A DNA stretch of 64,000 nt from Batkoa obscura (taxonomy: Eukaryota; Entomophthoromycota; Entomophthoromycetes; Entomophthorales; Batkoaceae). Made by a program: the position numbers and the translations under genes. The notes below the pieces were generated by a model, which made no database searches, had not been told where the DNA came from, and saw only the letters and a program-made list of their open reading frames with translations. Where the stretch lies: NCBI GenBank assembly GCA_030770535.1, contig JASVEC010000001.1, positions 2,294,001-2,358,000 of the forward strand. Direction: 5' to 3'. Shown piece after piece: positions 45,211 to 56,899 of the stretch (the first letter of the stretch is position 1; every line of letters begins with the position of its first letter).

Positions 45211-47424
45211 TTAAGCAGTAGGAAAACTATGTAAACGGAACAAGAGTGCTCTACCATTTTGATTGCCCACCGCAAAATAACCTGAATTAGGTGAAAATGC
45301 TATTGATGTAGCATGAGAAATGGGGGTATTTAACATGGGCCAATTAGCGAAGGCTTTTTTGCTATTAATATCAAACTAAAGGAATAAATAATAAATAAAA
45401 GAATAATGTTATCTTATATTAATTGTTAGAAATATTGATGACTTACCAATTTCACTTGATCTCTTTTATCGGAAGAAGAAATAGCTAATATTTGAGACGA
45501 ATGGTTAAAAGTACAGTTATCAATTTTGGTTACTAGATTTTTAATTTCTTTAATTGGTTTAGGATTATTATTATTTAAATCTTTAGTTTCATATAAATTA
45601 ACAATTCCAGTTTCTGAACTAAATAAAAATAAATTAATTAATTGAAAATTATTCACATACAACTATTTATAACAAATGATTTATAAAATTTAAATTCCTT
45701 ACCCAATGCATAAATAATTATTATCTGGACTCATTGACATAGATGAGGCTTTAAATCCAGCAAAATCTTGAAATTTATTAATACATCTTAACATCCTAAT
45801 ATCCCAACAATAAACATTTGAGGTGCTTGATAATGTATATAATAAATTTTCATTTTTATCGAAACAAATTGATTTTGGTATTCCATCCGGTAAATTCATT
45901 GTTCCCATTAACATTTTAGTTTGACTGTTGACTAAATGGATTCCCGAATTTAATGTAGAAGCAAACGCTATATAATTCGAATTGGGAGAGATGGTAGTGG
46001 CAATATCGAACCCGCCTCGATATTTTTCATTTTTTAATCTACTACTGTTAATATTTCCACTCTCTACATCAATTACATAAAATTGTGTGGTTTTACTAGA
46101 GACGATAATTTGTTGTCCTCCATTAATAAATTTAGCTGAAGTATAATCTTTGATTGGTGGATTTATTTCTTTTATTAATGGATTATTTTTACCATCTACC
46201 TATTTATTATAAGATTATTATAAAATTATTATAAAATTGTTATAAAATTATTATAAAATTATTATATATTAAAGTAAACTTACTCTAAACAAACTGATTG
46301 GATTTTTGTTACCCGCTAACATAACTACTTCCCCATTTTCATGAAATTCAGTAAACTTAATAGAACCCTAAAATTAATTATTAGTAACTTATATTTATAA
46401 ATAACAATCAAACTATAAATTACCTGAAGTTGTTTTGATTTAGTAATATCCGGACAACGTTCGTATGGTAATTTTTCAGAATCTAAACGTTTGATACTTA
46501 AACTAGTATCAATAACACCATTTACTTTTCTAAATGGTGCCATGATTTCATCATCCAAAGTATCTAAAGTAGTAGCCCATGTAGGTTCATTATTTAATTT
46601 TTTATGTCTATTTAAAATAAATATTAATATTAATCAATAGAATTTAAATCAAAACATATTTACGTTTCTCTTAATTTTTCTTGCAATTTATCACCTGAAA
46701 TTTGAACATCATTTTCAGTAACTCGATATTTCTTTAATTTTACTTCTTTTGCAATAGCTATTACTTCTTGTTCATCATCATCATCCACCCATGCTGCTTT
46801 TTCTATTTATTATTTCAAGTTAGCTTATTCCTTTATTTAACCCTTATATTTTAATATTACCTTCAGTTTCTTCTTCTTCACTCTCCTCACTCAATTCGCT
46901 ATCTTCTTCTTCCTCACCTTCTTGTACTACGCCAGCATCTAAATGAAATAACTGAAAAAATGATTCATATTAATCCTACGAATTAAATAACATAAAAATA
47001 CACTCACTTCTTTACCACTTTGATCAAACACAACTTCAGATTGTTTTCTGTTTTCCAAATCCAATTGATTATTAGTAAAATCAAGGGTACTCTTCAACTC
47101 TTCATTATCTTTAACACCAAATACTAAAGCTTCAAGCTCTTCTTCATATTCATCTTTTTCATATTCTTCTTCACTGTCAGAATGAGTGTTTTTTCTTTTA
47201 AGACTTTTTGCTAAAGTTTCTACTTCAGAACTTTCTTCTTCGTCAGCCTCTTCTTCAGCTTCAGAAATGTCTTCTTCTTCCATCTCTTCTCCGCTCTCCT
47301 CCGCTTCTTCTCTTTCATCTTCTAGATCTCCCTGGTTTATCTCTAATTCATTATCATCTTCTAATTGTTTTGTATTTAAAACCTCTTCATTCGATTTGAA
47401 CTCACTGCTCTTTTTAGATACCAT
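45211..47424 (-). CDS. UTP18: UTP18, WD40 protein of the U3 snoRNP / SSU processome
   Basis: Nucleolar factor for 18S rRNA maturation, member of the UTP-B subcomplex; its N-terminal region can recruit the exosome cofactor Mtr4. From ATG 47424 the first about 140 residues are strongly acidic (runs of Glu/Asp/Ser such as EESGEEMEEEDISEAEEEAD), followed by KAAWVDDDDEQ and TWATTLD, a block typical of Utp18. The C-terminal half is a WD40 propeller: SIKFTEFHENGEVVMLAG, YTSAKFINGGQQIIVSS, GFDIATTISPNSNYIAFAST, LLYTLSSTSNVYCWDIR and ATSIAFSPNSGYFAVGNQNG, ending LFRLHSFPTA. About seven introns; one near 46200-46284 contains an 11-bp tandem repeat. I see no exact match to an arch-interacting LFxVD-type motif, although FRVDGKN occurs in the propeller. 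Confidence 0.9.
46204..46267. repeat. 11-bp tandem repeat (TTATTATAAAA) inside a UTP18 intron
   Basis: Nearly six head-to-tail copies of TTATTATAAAA with a few substitutions (AAGA, TTG variants). It fills most of the intron at about 46200-46284. Confidence 0.85.
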
Positions 47425-47965
47425 ATTTTCTACTTTAAAAAAAATTCAGTTTGAATTTTTCGAAATTGAAATTTCAAATGAATTTGGATTTGAAAAAGAA
47501 ATTTGGGAAGGGAAATTATATTTTGTTCAATTTTTTAAGGCTTCAATTAAAAGAACTGTTTTTTAAATGCTAAGAAAAGTTACTTTTATAAAAGTCCGCA
47601 GTTTTTGAAGAGTTAAAATTTTTTTGAGTGTAAGAAGATCTGAAAATTGAGTAATGGATTTCTATATATATTAAATTCTATTAATATACAAAATAGATAA
47701 GCTTATATTAATGATAAGTATAGAGACAAAGATAATAGTAATAATATCAATTAGCTTATCCTCAACAACTTCTATTGTCTTTATAAATAGAAGCTTCAAC
47801 AAAAATATTACTCATTTCAGTAATCCTAACAACCTAAAAATCTCGACTCTTTATTGGGTAGAAAATGAACAAAATTAACTAAAAAAAGTTGACTAAAAAA
47901 AATTCAAATTTTATCAATTCTGCGAAAAAACCAAAACAACTATTAATCAACAATTCAAAAACAAG
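47425..47965. promoter_or_regulatory. Divergent promoter region, UTP18 / SAICAR synthetase
   Basis: 541 bp between opposed starts. ATTGG at 47853-47857 (in TTATTGGGTA) lies about 110 bp before the SAICAR synthetase ATG. No coding gene supported inside. Confidence 0.45.
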
Positions 47966-49338
47966 ATGAGCAACGTTTTATTAGAATCCAATTGTCCTGA
48001 TTTAGAACTATTAGCTCGTGGTAAAGTACGCGATGTTTATTCTGTTGATGAAAAGAGTTTATTATTTGTTGCCACGGATAGACTATCTGCTTTTGATGTT
48101 GTTATGAACAATGTAAGTAATTTAGTCAATAATCTTATGTTTTACCTCATAATACACCTTATCTTCATGAAACATCTATTCAGATAAACTCAAGAAGAAC
48201 CTATATATTAATCTCTACTATTTCAATTCTCTAGGGTATCCCAAACAAAGGGAAAATCTTAACTCAGTTAAGTTTATTTTGGTTTCATTTATTAAGTGAA
48301 GTCAATGGGCATCATTTGATTACTGCTAACTTTGAAGAGATGCCAGAAAGTGTTAAAAAGTACAGAAATCAATTAGAAGGACGTTGTATGTTAGTTAAAA
48401 AATTGGAAATTTTACCAGTAGAAGCTATTGTCCGAGGGTATATTACTGGTAAGTTAAAAAGATATTATAACAAGTGGGATAATGTGTTAATAGAAATTGG
48501 ATTTAGGTTCTGGTTGGAAAGAATATCAAAATAAAGGCACTGTTTGTGATATCCAATTGCCTGTTGGTTTGAAAGAATCTCAAAAGTTAGAAAGACCATT
48601 ATTTACTCCTTCTACTAAAGCTGAGATCGGTGGTCATGGTAAGTCTATTTTTTATTTATTTATTGGACGGGCATTTATTTATTATTTTATTATTACTTTA
48701 GATGAAAACATACATCCTAGAGAAGGTAAATTTTTATTAAAAATGAATTAAATTTGTATGTTTATATTGATGTTTATTGTAGTGGCTAAGTTAATTGGTG
48801 AAGAAAAAGCCAATTTAATGGAAAGTGTAGCTATTAAATTATACGAAAAGGTAAATATAGAAAAGAAATAATATTTTAATAAATCTATTTATTTATAATC
48901 ATTTATTAGGCTAGAGATTATGCACTATCAAAAGGTATTATTATTGCAGATACCAAATTTGAATTTGGTGTTGATCAAAATGGTCAATTTACTTTAGCTG
49001 ATGAGGTATTAACTCCAGGTAATTTAATATTTATTAAAATATATAGTAATGATAATAATTAAATAGATTCTTCCCGTTTTTGGCCAGTAGATAAATATGA
49101 AGCTGGGCGAGGACAAGATAGGTAATTAATTATATTAATTTTATTTAAATAATTTTCATTGATGATACTCTTTTTTATCAGTTTTGATAAACAATATGTA
49201 AGAAATTATCTATTAGACAATGGCTTTAATAAAGATACATCCGATCCAGTAACTTTACCTGAAGACGTTGTTCAAGCTACATTAAATAAATATATTGAAG
49301 CTTTTGTTTTAATTACTGGAGAGCAACCTAAGCTTTAA
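47966..49338 (+). CDS. ADE1: Phosphoribosylaminoimidazole-succinocarboxamide (SAICAR) synthetase
   Basis: Joins CAIR and aspartate with ATP in de novo purine synthesis. Pieces in order: [38 protein letters not shown], then after an intron [43 protein letters not shown] joined to [88 protein letters not shown] and [12 protein letters not shown]. All substrate and ATP motifs of the single-domain fungal or bacterial enzyme are present, and there is no fused AIR carboxylase, unlike the animal PAICS. About 300 residues, seven introns. Stop TAA at 49336-49338. Confidence 0.96.
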
Positions 49339-49728
49339 GAAGAAGGGAAAATGAGTTATTAGATAGATAATTTTTTTTGTTTAGTAAATAAATAAAAAAG
49401 TATTTGGGAATTTAAAATATATTGATTATATATTCTTTTAAATAGAGTATTTACAATAGAAATAAAATATTTAATATTAAAATTAGTTCATGTCAAGTAT
49501 TAAAGAAATAGCTTTTTTTATAAATTTGAGTTTATAGTCACTTTAGGCTTTTTAAATATTAATTCATAAAATATTGATTGATTTATTAGTCCAAGATTAA
49601 TAAATAACTTAAATTTCTCACAAATAATATTAAAACCAATCAAAATTTCAAATCGAACTTTTACGTGGCAAAATAAAAGCACTAAACTTTTAGTTTACAG
49701 CTTTTAAATTTTATTGTTTAATTAAATC
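49339..49728. other. Spacer, SAICAR synthetase to delta-COP
   Basis: 390 bp, AT-rich. CCAAT at 49636-49640 (in ACCAATCAA) is 89 bp before the delta-COP ATG. Nothing else seen. Confidence 0.5.
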
Positions 49729-51690
49729 ATGGTAACAATTAGTTGACTATGAATTCAAGTAAAACTAACTATTGACTTAGGTTGTTTTAGCTGCATCTTT
49801 ATGTACCGCCAGTGGGAAAGGTAATTAAAATATTACTGTAATATAATAATTCATTAATATGTATACTTAGTGCTTGTTTCACGTCAGTTTGTAGAAGTAC
49901 CCAAGTCTAGAATCGAAGGTTTATTGAGCGCATTTCCAAAATTAACCGGTAGTGGATCTCAACATACGATTATAGAAACGGATAATATACGTTATGTATA
50001 TCAACCCATGGATAATTTATTTTTAATCTTATTAACCAATCGACAATCAAATATATTACAAGATATAGAAACTTTAAGATTAATGGGACGAGTATTTAAT
50101 AAAATTTGTCACTCTACAGATGAGGATAAAGTTTTAGAAAATAGTTTTGATTTATTATCTGGTTTTGATGAGATTGTTAGTTTAGGTTATAGAGATTCGG
50201 TGACTTTAGCTCAGATTTCTAATACTATTGAAATGGAATCTCATGAAGAACGTATTCAAGAGATTATTGCTAAGGTAACAATTTTGTGTTAGTACTAAAA
50301 TAAAAAACTTCCTATAAATTTTTATTTTAGAATAAAGAAAAAGAAGCTAAAGAAATGATGAGAGAAAAGATTAAACTTATGGATGAACAAAGAAAGAGGG
50401 ATGCTTTGGCCAATAGAGAAAAGCCAAATACTTTATCTAGTTCTAACCAAGGTGGTTACAAACCAGTACAAACGGATATCACACCTTCAAAAATGACCAA
50501 TTATGAACCAGTCACTAAAAAGAAGTAATCAATTAGTTTAATGCTTTTTAGAATTAAAATTAAAATGATTTAAGGTCTTCTGGGAGTGGTATGAAATTAG
50601 GAAGTAAAAGTAAAAGTAATAAAGTTATATCTTCTATTCAACCGGAAATTGAAATGGATGATTCATACGATCAAAATGAGGCTAATTATGAGGATCAAGA
50701 AGAGTAAGATAGATTATAATTGATTTTATTTATTATTTTATTTTATTTTTTTAGTATCCACTTTAAATTTGAAGAAAAAGTATATGCCAAATTAAGTCGA
50801 GATGGAGGTATTCATTCTATGGACTTGAGAGGAGAGCTTTCAGTTATGGTTCATAATGAAGCATACTCTTTTATTAAAGCTAGTTTAGGAGTACCAAATC
50901 AAAGTGATTATCAATTTATGGTAAATTCATTTTTTGATAATTGAAAAAGGGGTCTCAATAAATTAACATATTTTTATTTATTAGACAAACCCTAAAATGG
51001 ATAAAAATACTTTTAATAACGATTATACATTAACACTTAAAGATCAAAATCGTGGTTTCCCAGTAAATCAATCAGTTGGTATTTTAAAGTGGAAACTGGA
51101 AAATAAGAATAGTAATAAACTACCTTTCTCAGGTAATTTTTATTATTGATTTTAAAGTAATATGTAATATAATTTATAGTTACTTGTTGGGTATCACCTT
51201 CTAATAACAATAGTTGTGATATCACAATTGAAGTCAGAAGAGAAGATAATAATGTAGAAATCAATGATTTCATTTTTAGTATCCCAATTCCGTAAGTTAA
51301 TTTTATTACTTAAATTTCGTTATTTTTATTAACTTTTATTTAATAGTAGTGGGGATGAACCTGAATTAGGAGAATATCATGGTGATTGTACCCTTTCCGA
51401 TGATTCTTGTTTAGTATGGCAACTTCCTTCCCTCAATGAAGAGCAAAGTGAATGCCAGCTTGAATTTAATGCCCCATCTGATGATCAAGGTGAATCTTTC
51501 TTCCCTGTTTCACTAGAATTTATTTCAAATCAATTGATTTCAGGGTTAAATGTAAGTATTTTTGTACCAACTGTGCTTTATTTATTTATTGTTTAATTAG
51601 ATTACTGAAGTAATTTCAAATGAAACTCAAGATTCAGTTGCCTATTCTCAAGAAACAGTAGTTTATGCTGAAGATTGTTCCATTGTTTAA
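49729..51690 (+). CDS. RET2: Coatomer delta subunit (delta-COP)
   Basis: Subunit of COPI coat for Golgi-to-ER retrieval. The start is ATG at 49729-49731, at once followed by a GTAAC intron donor; the next exon resumes with VVLAASLCTASGK, so exon 1 codes only Met. This matches the family N-terminus (MVLLAAAVCTKAGK). It continues VLVSRQFVEVPKSRIEGLLS, AFPKLTGSGSQHTIIETDNI, RYVYQPMDNLFLILLTNRQS and NILQDIETLRLMGRV (longin domain), a helical Lys/Glu-rich linker (KEKEAKEMMREKIKLMDEQR), and the C-terminal mu-homology domain: VYAKLSRDGGIHSMDLRGEL, NPKMDKNTF, VGILKWKLENKN, FSVTCWVSPS and ITEVISNETQDSVAYSQETV, ending YAEDCSIV. The IHSMDLRGEL block is diagnostic. About nine introns. The gene is convergent with EMP70 (232 bp between stops). 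Confidence 0.95.
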
Positions 51691-51922
51691 AATTATTGAT
51701 GAATTCTCTTGAAATAAATTCCAGTATATTATTGGGATTAAAACTTAATTATTATTATTTTCGTTTATAAAATCAAATTTTTTATTTTACAACAATTTAG
51801 ATTTATACTAAATTTAACAAGTTTTTATTAAATTACTATGTCAAATTTGGCTAATTACAAAAATAAAAGCTATGTGTTTCAGAATAAAGCATTGTCAAAA
51901 ATGCAAACATAAACTAAACTCC

Positions 51923-54070
51923 TTAATCAATCTTAATGGATCTATAAATTTTTCTAACAAATAACAAGCAAGCTATAAATCCAGCAGAGCCTAATAAAAT
52001 AAAAGTCAATATTAAATAAATAAATAAACATCAAAGAATTTACCCGTAATCAAAAAAGTAAACACAGACACAATAATAGACCAACCAAAATAGATAACAA
52101 TAGAAGAAAACGAATCCAACTGCAATCTAGTAAAAAAATATAATATAGATAATAAAAACACATAAAATGCCGATGCGCCAGCAGTAAAATAAGATCGCCA
52201 CCACCAATGATAATTTTCAGAACATAAATGAAAGTAACATAATAATATACTGACTTGAGAACAAGTCAATATTAATATTATAAATACTAAAAATAAAAAC
52301 CCAAAAATATAATATAACCGATGAAACCATAATGAGTTCATAATAAAGTATAGCTCAAGGAAGATTGCACCAAAAGGAAGGATACCACCCACTAAAATGG
52401 TTGGAATTAGTTTGAGGTACATTGGCTGAGCTGGGATCTGACGAGGAATTTGGTTTGTACGTACTTGATGAGTAATTCTCTAAATACAAGGGTTTAATAT
52501 AAATAACAGAACTATGATATAATATATACTTACAGGTTTCTTAAATCCAAGATAAGAACCAAATAAGGATAAAGGTATTGAAATTAAGAACCAAAGGGTA
52601 ATCATAGTAAACATGGTACTAAAAGGAACAGCAGCTGAAGAACCAGATCCAATTAAAAAGAAGTTTAATAAAATAAATAAGGTAAAAATGATTCTGTTTA
52701 AGGTAAAAAAATATTAATTTGTACTAAAAAAATGAATTGAAATAAGCTTACCCTGGAAATAAAATAGCAGTTAATATCATGTTTGTTTTAAGATTCTGAC
52801 CTTGAAACATTTTATATAATCTTGATGAAGTGTAACCAGAAATCAAACCGAATAACATATATAATACTACCATACAAGTAACTAAAGATCCTCGCATTGT
52901 TGGTGTAAGAAATCCTAAAGTGGCAAATACTAAAAATTATATTAATATCTTTTTCTAATGCTATTGTTACTTATTACCTAAAGTTACAAATGCCATGCCT
53001 AATAATTGTAGTCCATTTCCTACCATAATAGATAATAACATGGAATGCGATGGGTTTCTAAACACATCCCCATGTACTAGTTTCCAACCAAAATCTTCTT
53101 GGATATCCTCCTACATGAATAACCATAGTTAAACATAAATTTAAACATTATAAAGTTAAATCTAAATTACCTGGGTTTCAATTTGATTATACCTTGAAAT
53201 ATCTTTGTGTAATGCTCTCAATAGAATCATAGCTACCATACCAGTTAAAAATAATACAATCACTGATGAATTAATCAATGAAAACCAGTGAATTGTTGAA
53301 TCCGGAATCTTCAAGTAAGCATCCCATCTTGTAGCCCAAGGGGTCTCTGAATACTCCCATCCAACTGAATAGGTGAATAATACTTCTTTATTAACCAGCG
53401 TACTACTCAATCTTAGGCTTTCTTTTATGCTACAATCTGGTACTCCATTTTTTAATTTAGTATCTTTACTCTTTGGATATACTTGTGCTCCAACCACTCT
53501 ATAATTTTCATAATCGGTGGTATGATATTGGATAATGATATCAAAGTGGTTATAAAAGATGGGGATATCGTTATTATTTGCTTCACCAATGGTAAACCCG
53601 ATTGAGTATAAACTGTTTGAATTTGAGTCTTTAGTTGTATCATGAGATACTGGTAAGCCATCGATCAACCAATCATGAGCATAATGTTCTTTGATTTTTT
53701 CATTAATGAATTCTCCGTCTATAGCTGGTATCTCTTTTTCACAGAGTAATTTACAGGTGCTGTTCCTTAGCATATTGATCTCATAAGGCGAAGAATATAA
53801 TCGATCACCGAATAAAACAGATCCTAAATTTTCACTTTTTAATTCTTTGACTTTAGGCTCACAGAAATGGAATTCGGGTTTATAATAACTTAAAGGTAAT
53901 ACCGAACGTAATTTTTGATCCCGTTTACTGATGATAGGTTGTAAAGCATTGACCACTAACTCTACTTTGTCCCCTTCTTTATAGTTTTGCGGGTTTAAAC
54001 CTGGAAGGTAGAAGGCATTTGCTGATGGTACCACCACTAATAAGCTTAATACTAAGTTTTTGAGTTTCAT
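51923..54070 (-). CDS. EMP70: EMP70 / TM9SF family nonaspanin (Golgi-endosomal membrane protein)
   Basis: Nine-TM transmembrane protein of the Golgi and endosomes, implicated in adhesion, copper levels and sorting of glycine-rich TM domains. From ATG 54070: signal peptide MKLKNLVLSLLVVVPSANA, then the family hallmark FYLPGLNPQNYKEGDKVEL, LPLSYYKPEFHFCEP, ENLGSVLFGDRLYSSPYEIN and WLIDGLPVS; then TM1 (NSSVIVLFLTGMVAMILLRA) and LHKDISRYNQIETQEDIQED FGWKLVHGDVFR. The multi-pass C-terminal half has GNGLQLLGMAFVTLVFATLG, then LVTCMVVLYMLFGLISGYTS and ENYHWWWRSYFTAGASAFYV. It ends KIYRSIKID; the last three residues fit the KxD/E motif that binds COPI and keeps TM9 proteins in the Golgi. An in-frame ATG at 54127 exists, but 54070 gives a normal signal peptide. 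About six introns. Confidence 0.95.
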
Positions 54071-55290
54071 GGAGAAATAAAAATATTTGGTAAGGTTGTT
54101 CGTCACTGTTAATAAATAAAAATTCATTTATTGACAGCCAATCATTAAGCTTAATTGTTAATTTCACCTTTTCTACTTTCCAAATTTTTCTATTGAGGAT
54201 TAGTGGTTATAAGAACAATCTGAAAAATGAGGTAATATTTTTCTTAGCATCTGTCCACTGCTTAAGCTTGGTAATTATAAAAATTATAGATTAAACCAAT
54301 AAACAACACTCATATTTCATACGGGGATATATCTTTTTGAGTTATTTACTTTTCTATTTTTTTATCTCATATTGAGTGGAAAAGTTGCTAGAGAAATTTC
54401 TAAACAAAAAGGCACATGGATCTATTTCGATAGCAATATCACAAGTCAATCTTTTATCAAACTCCTAAAAGCATTAATGGCTTTTATGTACTTGTTTTTA
54501 ATCAAAATCCCCTACAAAGTTTTAGCAAGATTAAATGGCAAAATAGTTAATTTTAGTTCTTTTCTTTTTATTAATTTTATTTCAAAATGGAATAGAAATC
54601 TGACCTGTTTTACCTGATATTATATTAGGAGAGACCTGTAAGTTAGTATATCTAGAAAGATAGATAGATTTGTGCTTTTTGAACATATTTATTTATAATT
54701 GCAAGTAAAATAGTTAAGTATAGTTCTATTTATTAATTATAACCAAAGAGACATTAATAGGTATCGATTCTATTAACAAGAACTTATAAAAAAAACAGCA
54801 AGTTGATGAGACACATTAGTATAGGTAGTGATAAAACCAGATGTTTAAATAAATGCCCAGATTCAATATTCATAAACCACACATATATATCTAATAGCAG
54901 TGAAAATAGCGATTGTATTGTTGATTGACGGTTTAAACTTAACAATAATTCCAACTATACAAGTAGCAATAGCAATAATAAAAGTAACAGTGGAAGTGGC
55001 GGGAACAGGGGTTATGATAACAATGATAACAGTGTCAACAGGGCGGGAGTTGAGAAAAGTAGGAGCCTTTTTTTCCTCTGCTAATTTTTGCAAAATTTAT
55101 TTCCTTTTATAGTTAAAGAAAGTATCAACTGAAAAAAACAATCCAGCTTAAGCTTAGAAAAATAACTTATATATAAGTAGTATTAACGCTAAAGTTAGAG
55201 TTAGGGTTAGAAGAGCTAGGGAAAGGTAGGATAGGGGTTAATTTTCAATTAACTAAAACGGCTTAATCAGTCTCTGCTCACTTATTACCT
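54071..55290. other. Spacer upstream of EMP70
   Basis: CCAAT at 54138-54142 lies 68 bp before EMP70. A MITE copy is at 54319-54420. At about 54940-55065 one frame reads as an Asn/Ser/Gly-rich low-complexity strip (SSNSNNKSNSGSGGNRGY), which has no ATG-led complete frame. Near 55195-55220 a GTTAGGGTTAG string occurs once, too short to be called telomeric. Confidence 0.45.
54319..54420 (+). mobile_element. MITE-like element, copy 5 (decayed)
   Basis: About 102 bp from ATACGGGGATATATCTTTTT to AAAAGGCACATGGAT, with shared core ATTGAGTGGAAAAGTTGCTA. Both ends have drifted. Confidence 0.65.
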
Positions 55291-56056
55291 AAGAATTGAT
55301 TCTTTGCCAAAACGAATAAAAATTTCAAAAAGATCCCTAACTTCTTAACAACTACCGATTTCATAGTGAACACAGATTCTCCATTATATCCATTCAACGA
55401 ACACTTAAGCCAAGTTGAAGTGTTTGGATATTATAATTCTGATGCAATAACTAAAATTATTACTGAGTATCTGAATACAAAAAAATTGAAGAAGCCACTT
55501 AAGGTAAGTGGTATATGGTCAATTTATAATTTAGGGATTAGATGGAATTAAAGCAAAGTTTAAGAAATTATAAGTATTAATAAAAACCACAAGGTTTATT
55601 GGAGATTTTAATAAAGTTGTGATATATGCACTTAGCTGCTAACTTAGGTTTGGAAATTAGGCATTTTTTTATGATTCTATTTTTGATTATCTTGAAGATT
55701 TGAGACAATTAAAACGGATAAAATTAATAAATTTTACTAGCTCCTACTTTACTGCTAAGAATAAAAATTTTAGTATAAGCTTAATCGACAAAGGAAGTAT
55801 AGTTACTTTAAGTTGCTTTGGAATTAGTTCTGCAACCAATCTTGATTATTTGAGATTAGAGACTCTGAGAGAAGCTCGTCTTAATCATTTATCAAAAGAG
55901 ATATTAGAGTCTATTTTTTTAAATTTAAAACATCTAGTCTACTTATTAGGTTTTGTAACTTCGGACGACAAAGAAACATTTGATAGCGATGATTTAGATC
56001 TGCATGGTTTTTATAAGATGCGAAACAATTTAACTAAATGCAGTTTTATGAAATAA
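55291..56056 (+). pseudogene. Leucine-rich protein relic (LRR/F-box-like)
   Basis: Two coding-like stretches on the plus strand. The first (about 55295-55503) reads KKIPNFLTTTDFIVNTDSPL, then EVFGYYNSDAITKIITEYLN and KKLKKPLK, with no ATG at its head. The second (about 55675-56056) reads FDYLEDLRQLKRIKLINFTS, TLSCFGISSATNLDYLRLET, LREARLNHLSKEILESIFLN and LKHLVYLLGFV and ends at a TAA. The Leu spacing resembles irregular LRR proteins of the F-box type that many early-diverging fungi have in large numbers. Between the two pieces the frames do not connect by any obvious intron. I read it as a decayed copy, though an unusual spliced gene cannot be ruled out. Confidence 0.35.
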
Positions 56057-56899
56057 ATTAAAGTAGATAATTTTGAAGCCAATTTCGAAGAGTTTCTATA
56101 CTTCTTAACCTTTTTCTTAAAACTTGAAGTGCTCAAGACAATCCTTTGATTTCCTTTAACAAAAGTATCTGCAACAAGTAGTTATAGCCTTACCCCTCAT
56201 TTACTATTTATTACGCCTACCACAACTTTTGATGTAGTAGTTCTTGGTAGGTTAGAAGCAACCCCAATATTGATTGGATGAAATTGATTAGCTATTCAAA
56301 ATAAATTATTTGTTGGTATAGTGCATTAGTGCTATTGTTTAAACACATGATTAACAGCATTTTTGATATTTGAATAGCTTCAATATATGGGGGCGCTTTT
56401 TGTTGGTTTCATTACTTTTTCTATTTTTAGGCACTATTTCGGTGGAAAAATTGCTAATAAAATTCTTAAGCAAAAAAACACATCCCCATATTGTATAAAC
56501 TTCCTAATATACTTGAAAATGACAGCTAAAAAAATAGTAAGGATATCAGATAAATTGATTAACATTTCATTAGTGCTGAATATCTGCCCATTTGAAGTGT
56601 TATTTGTAATAACGAATCACTTCGTATATGTTTAGTTCGTTTGCTACTACTACTAATATAATAGCAAATATGAAACCCCTTTTAATACTGCTATAGGTTT
56701 ATTCTACCAAACATATTAGTTTCTTAATTTAGTCTAAATAAAATATAACTCTTTTAGTTCTTCCTAAAGTCAATAATTCGTAAATTTCAAGCCTAAAAAA
56801 TGAATAAAAAGTTGAAAGCATTAAGGGATCCCCATAGTAAATAATAAAAACAAACAAGATCTGATTAAAACTTATAAATTCTTACTTTTTATTAACCAG
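56057..56899. other. Spacer with MITE copy, before PRP18 3' end
   Basis: AT-rich. It contains the MITE at 56385-56491 and nothing else that I can support. Confidence 0.5.
56385..56491 (+). mobile_element. MITE-like element, copy 6
   Basis: About 107 bp with intact ends ATATGGGG and CCCCATAT and a well-kept core (TTCATTACTTTTTCTATTTT, CACTATTTCGGTGGAAAAA, AATAAAATTCTTAAGC). It reads in one 82-codon open frame by chance; that frame is the element itself, not a gene. Confidence 0.85.

Noticed and set aside
47186-47566. Plus-strand Ser/Leu-rich open frame
   Set aside because: It is antisense to the acidic Glu/Ser-rich first exon of UTP18, which explains the composition.
54863-55112. Overlapping open frames on both strands with Ile/Val/Thr-rich proteins
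   Set aside because: They are the other frames of a simple AAC/AGT-type low-complexity stretch; no ATG-led protein with family resemblance and no splice structure.
55190-55225. Telomere-like GTTAGAGTTAGGGTTAG string
   Set aside because: Only about two units, one imperfect; too short to claim an interstitial telomere.
56387-56635. 82-codon plus-strand open frame
   Set aside because: Its first third is the MITE copy and the remainder is AT-rich spacer with no resemblance to a protein.
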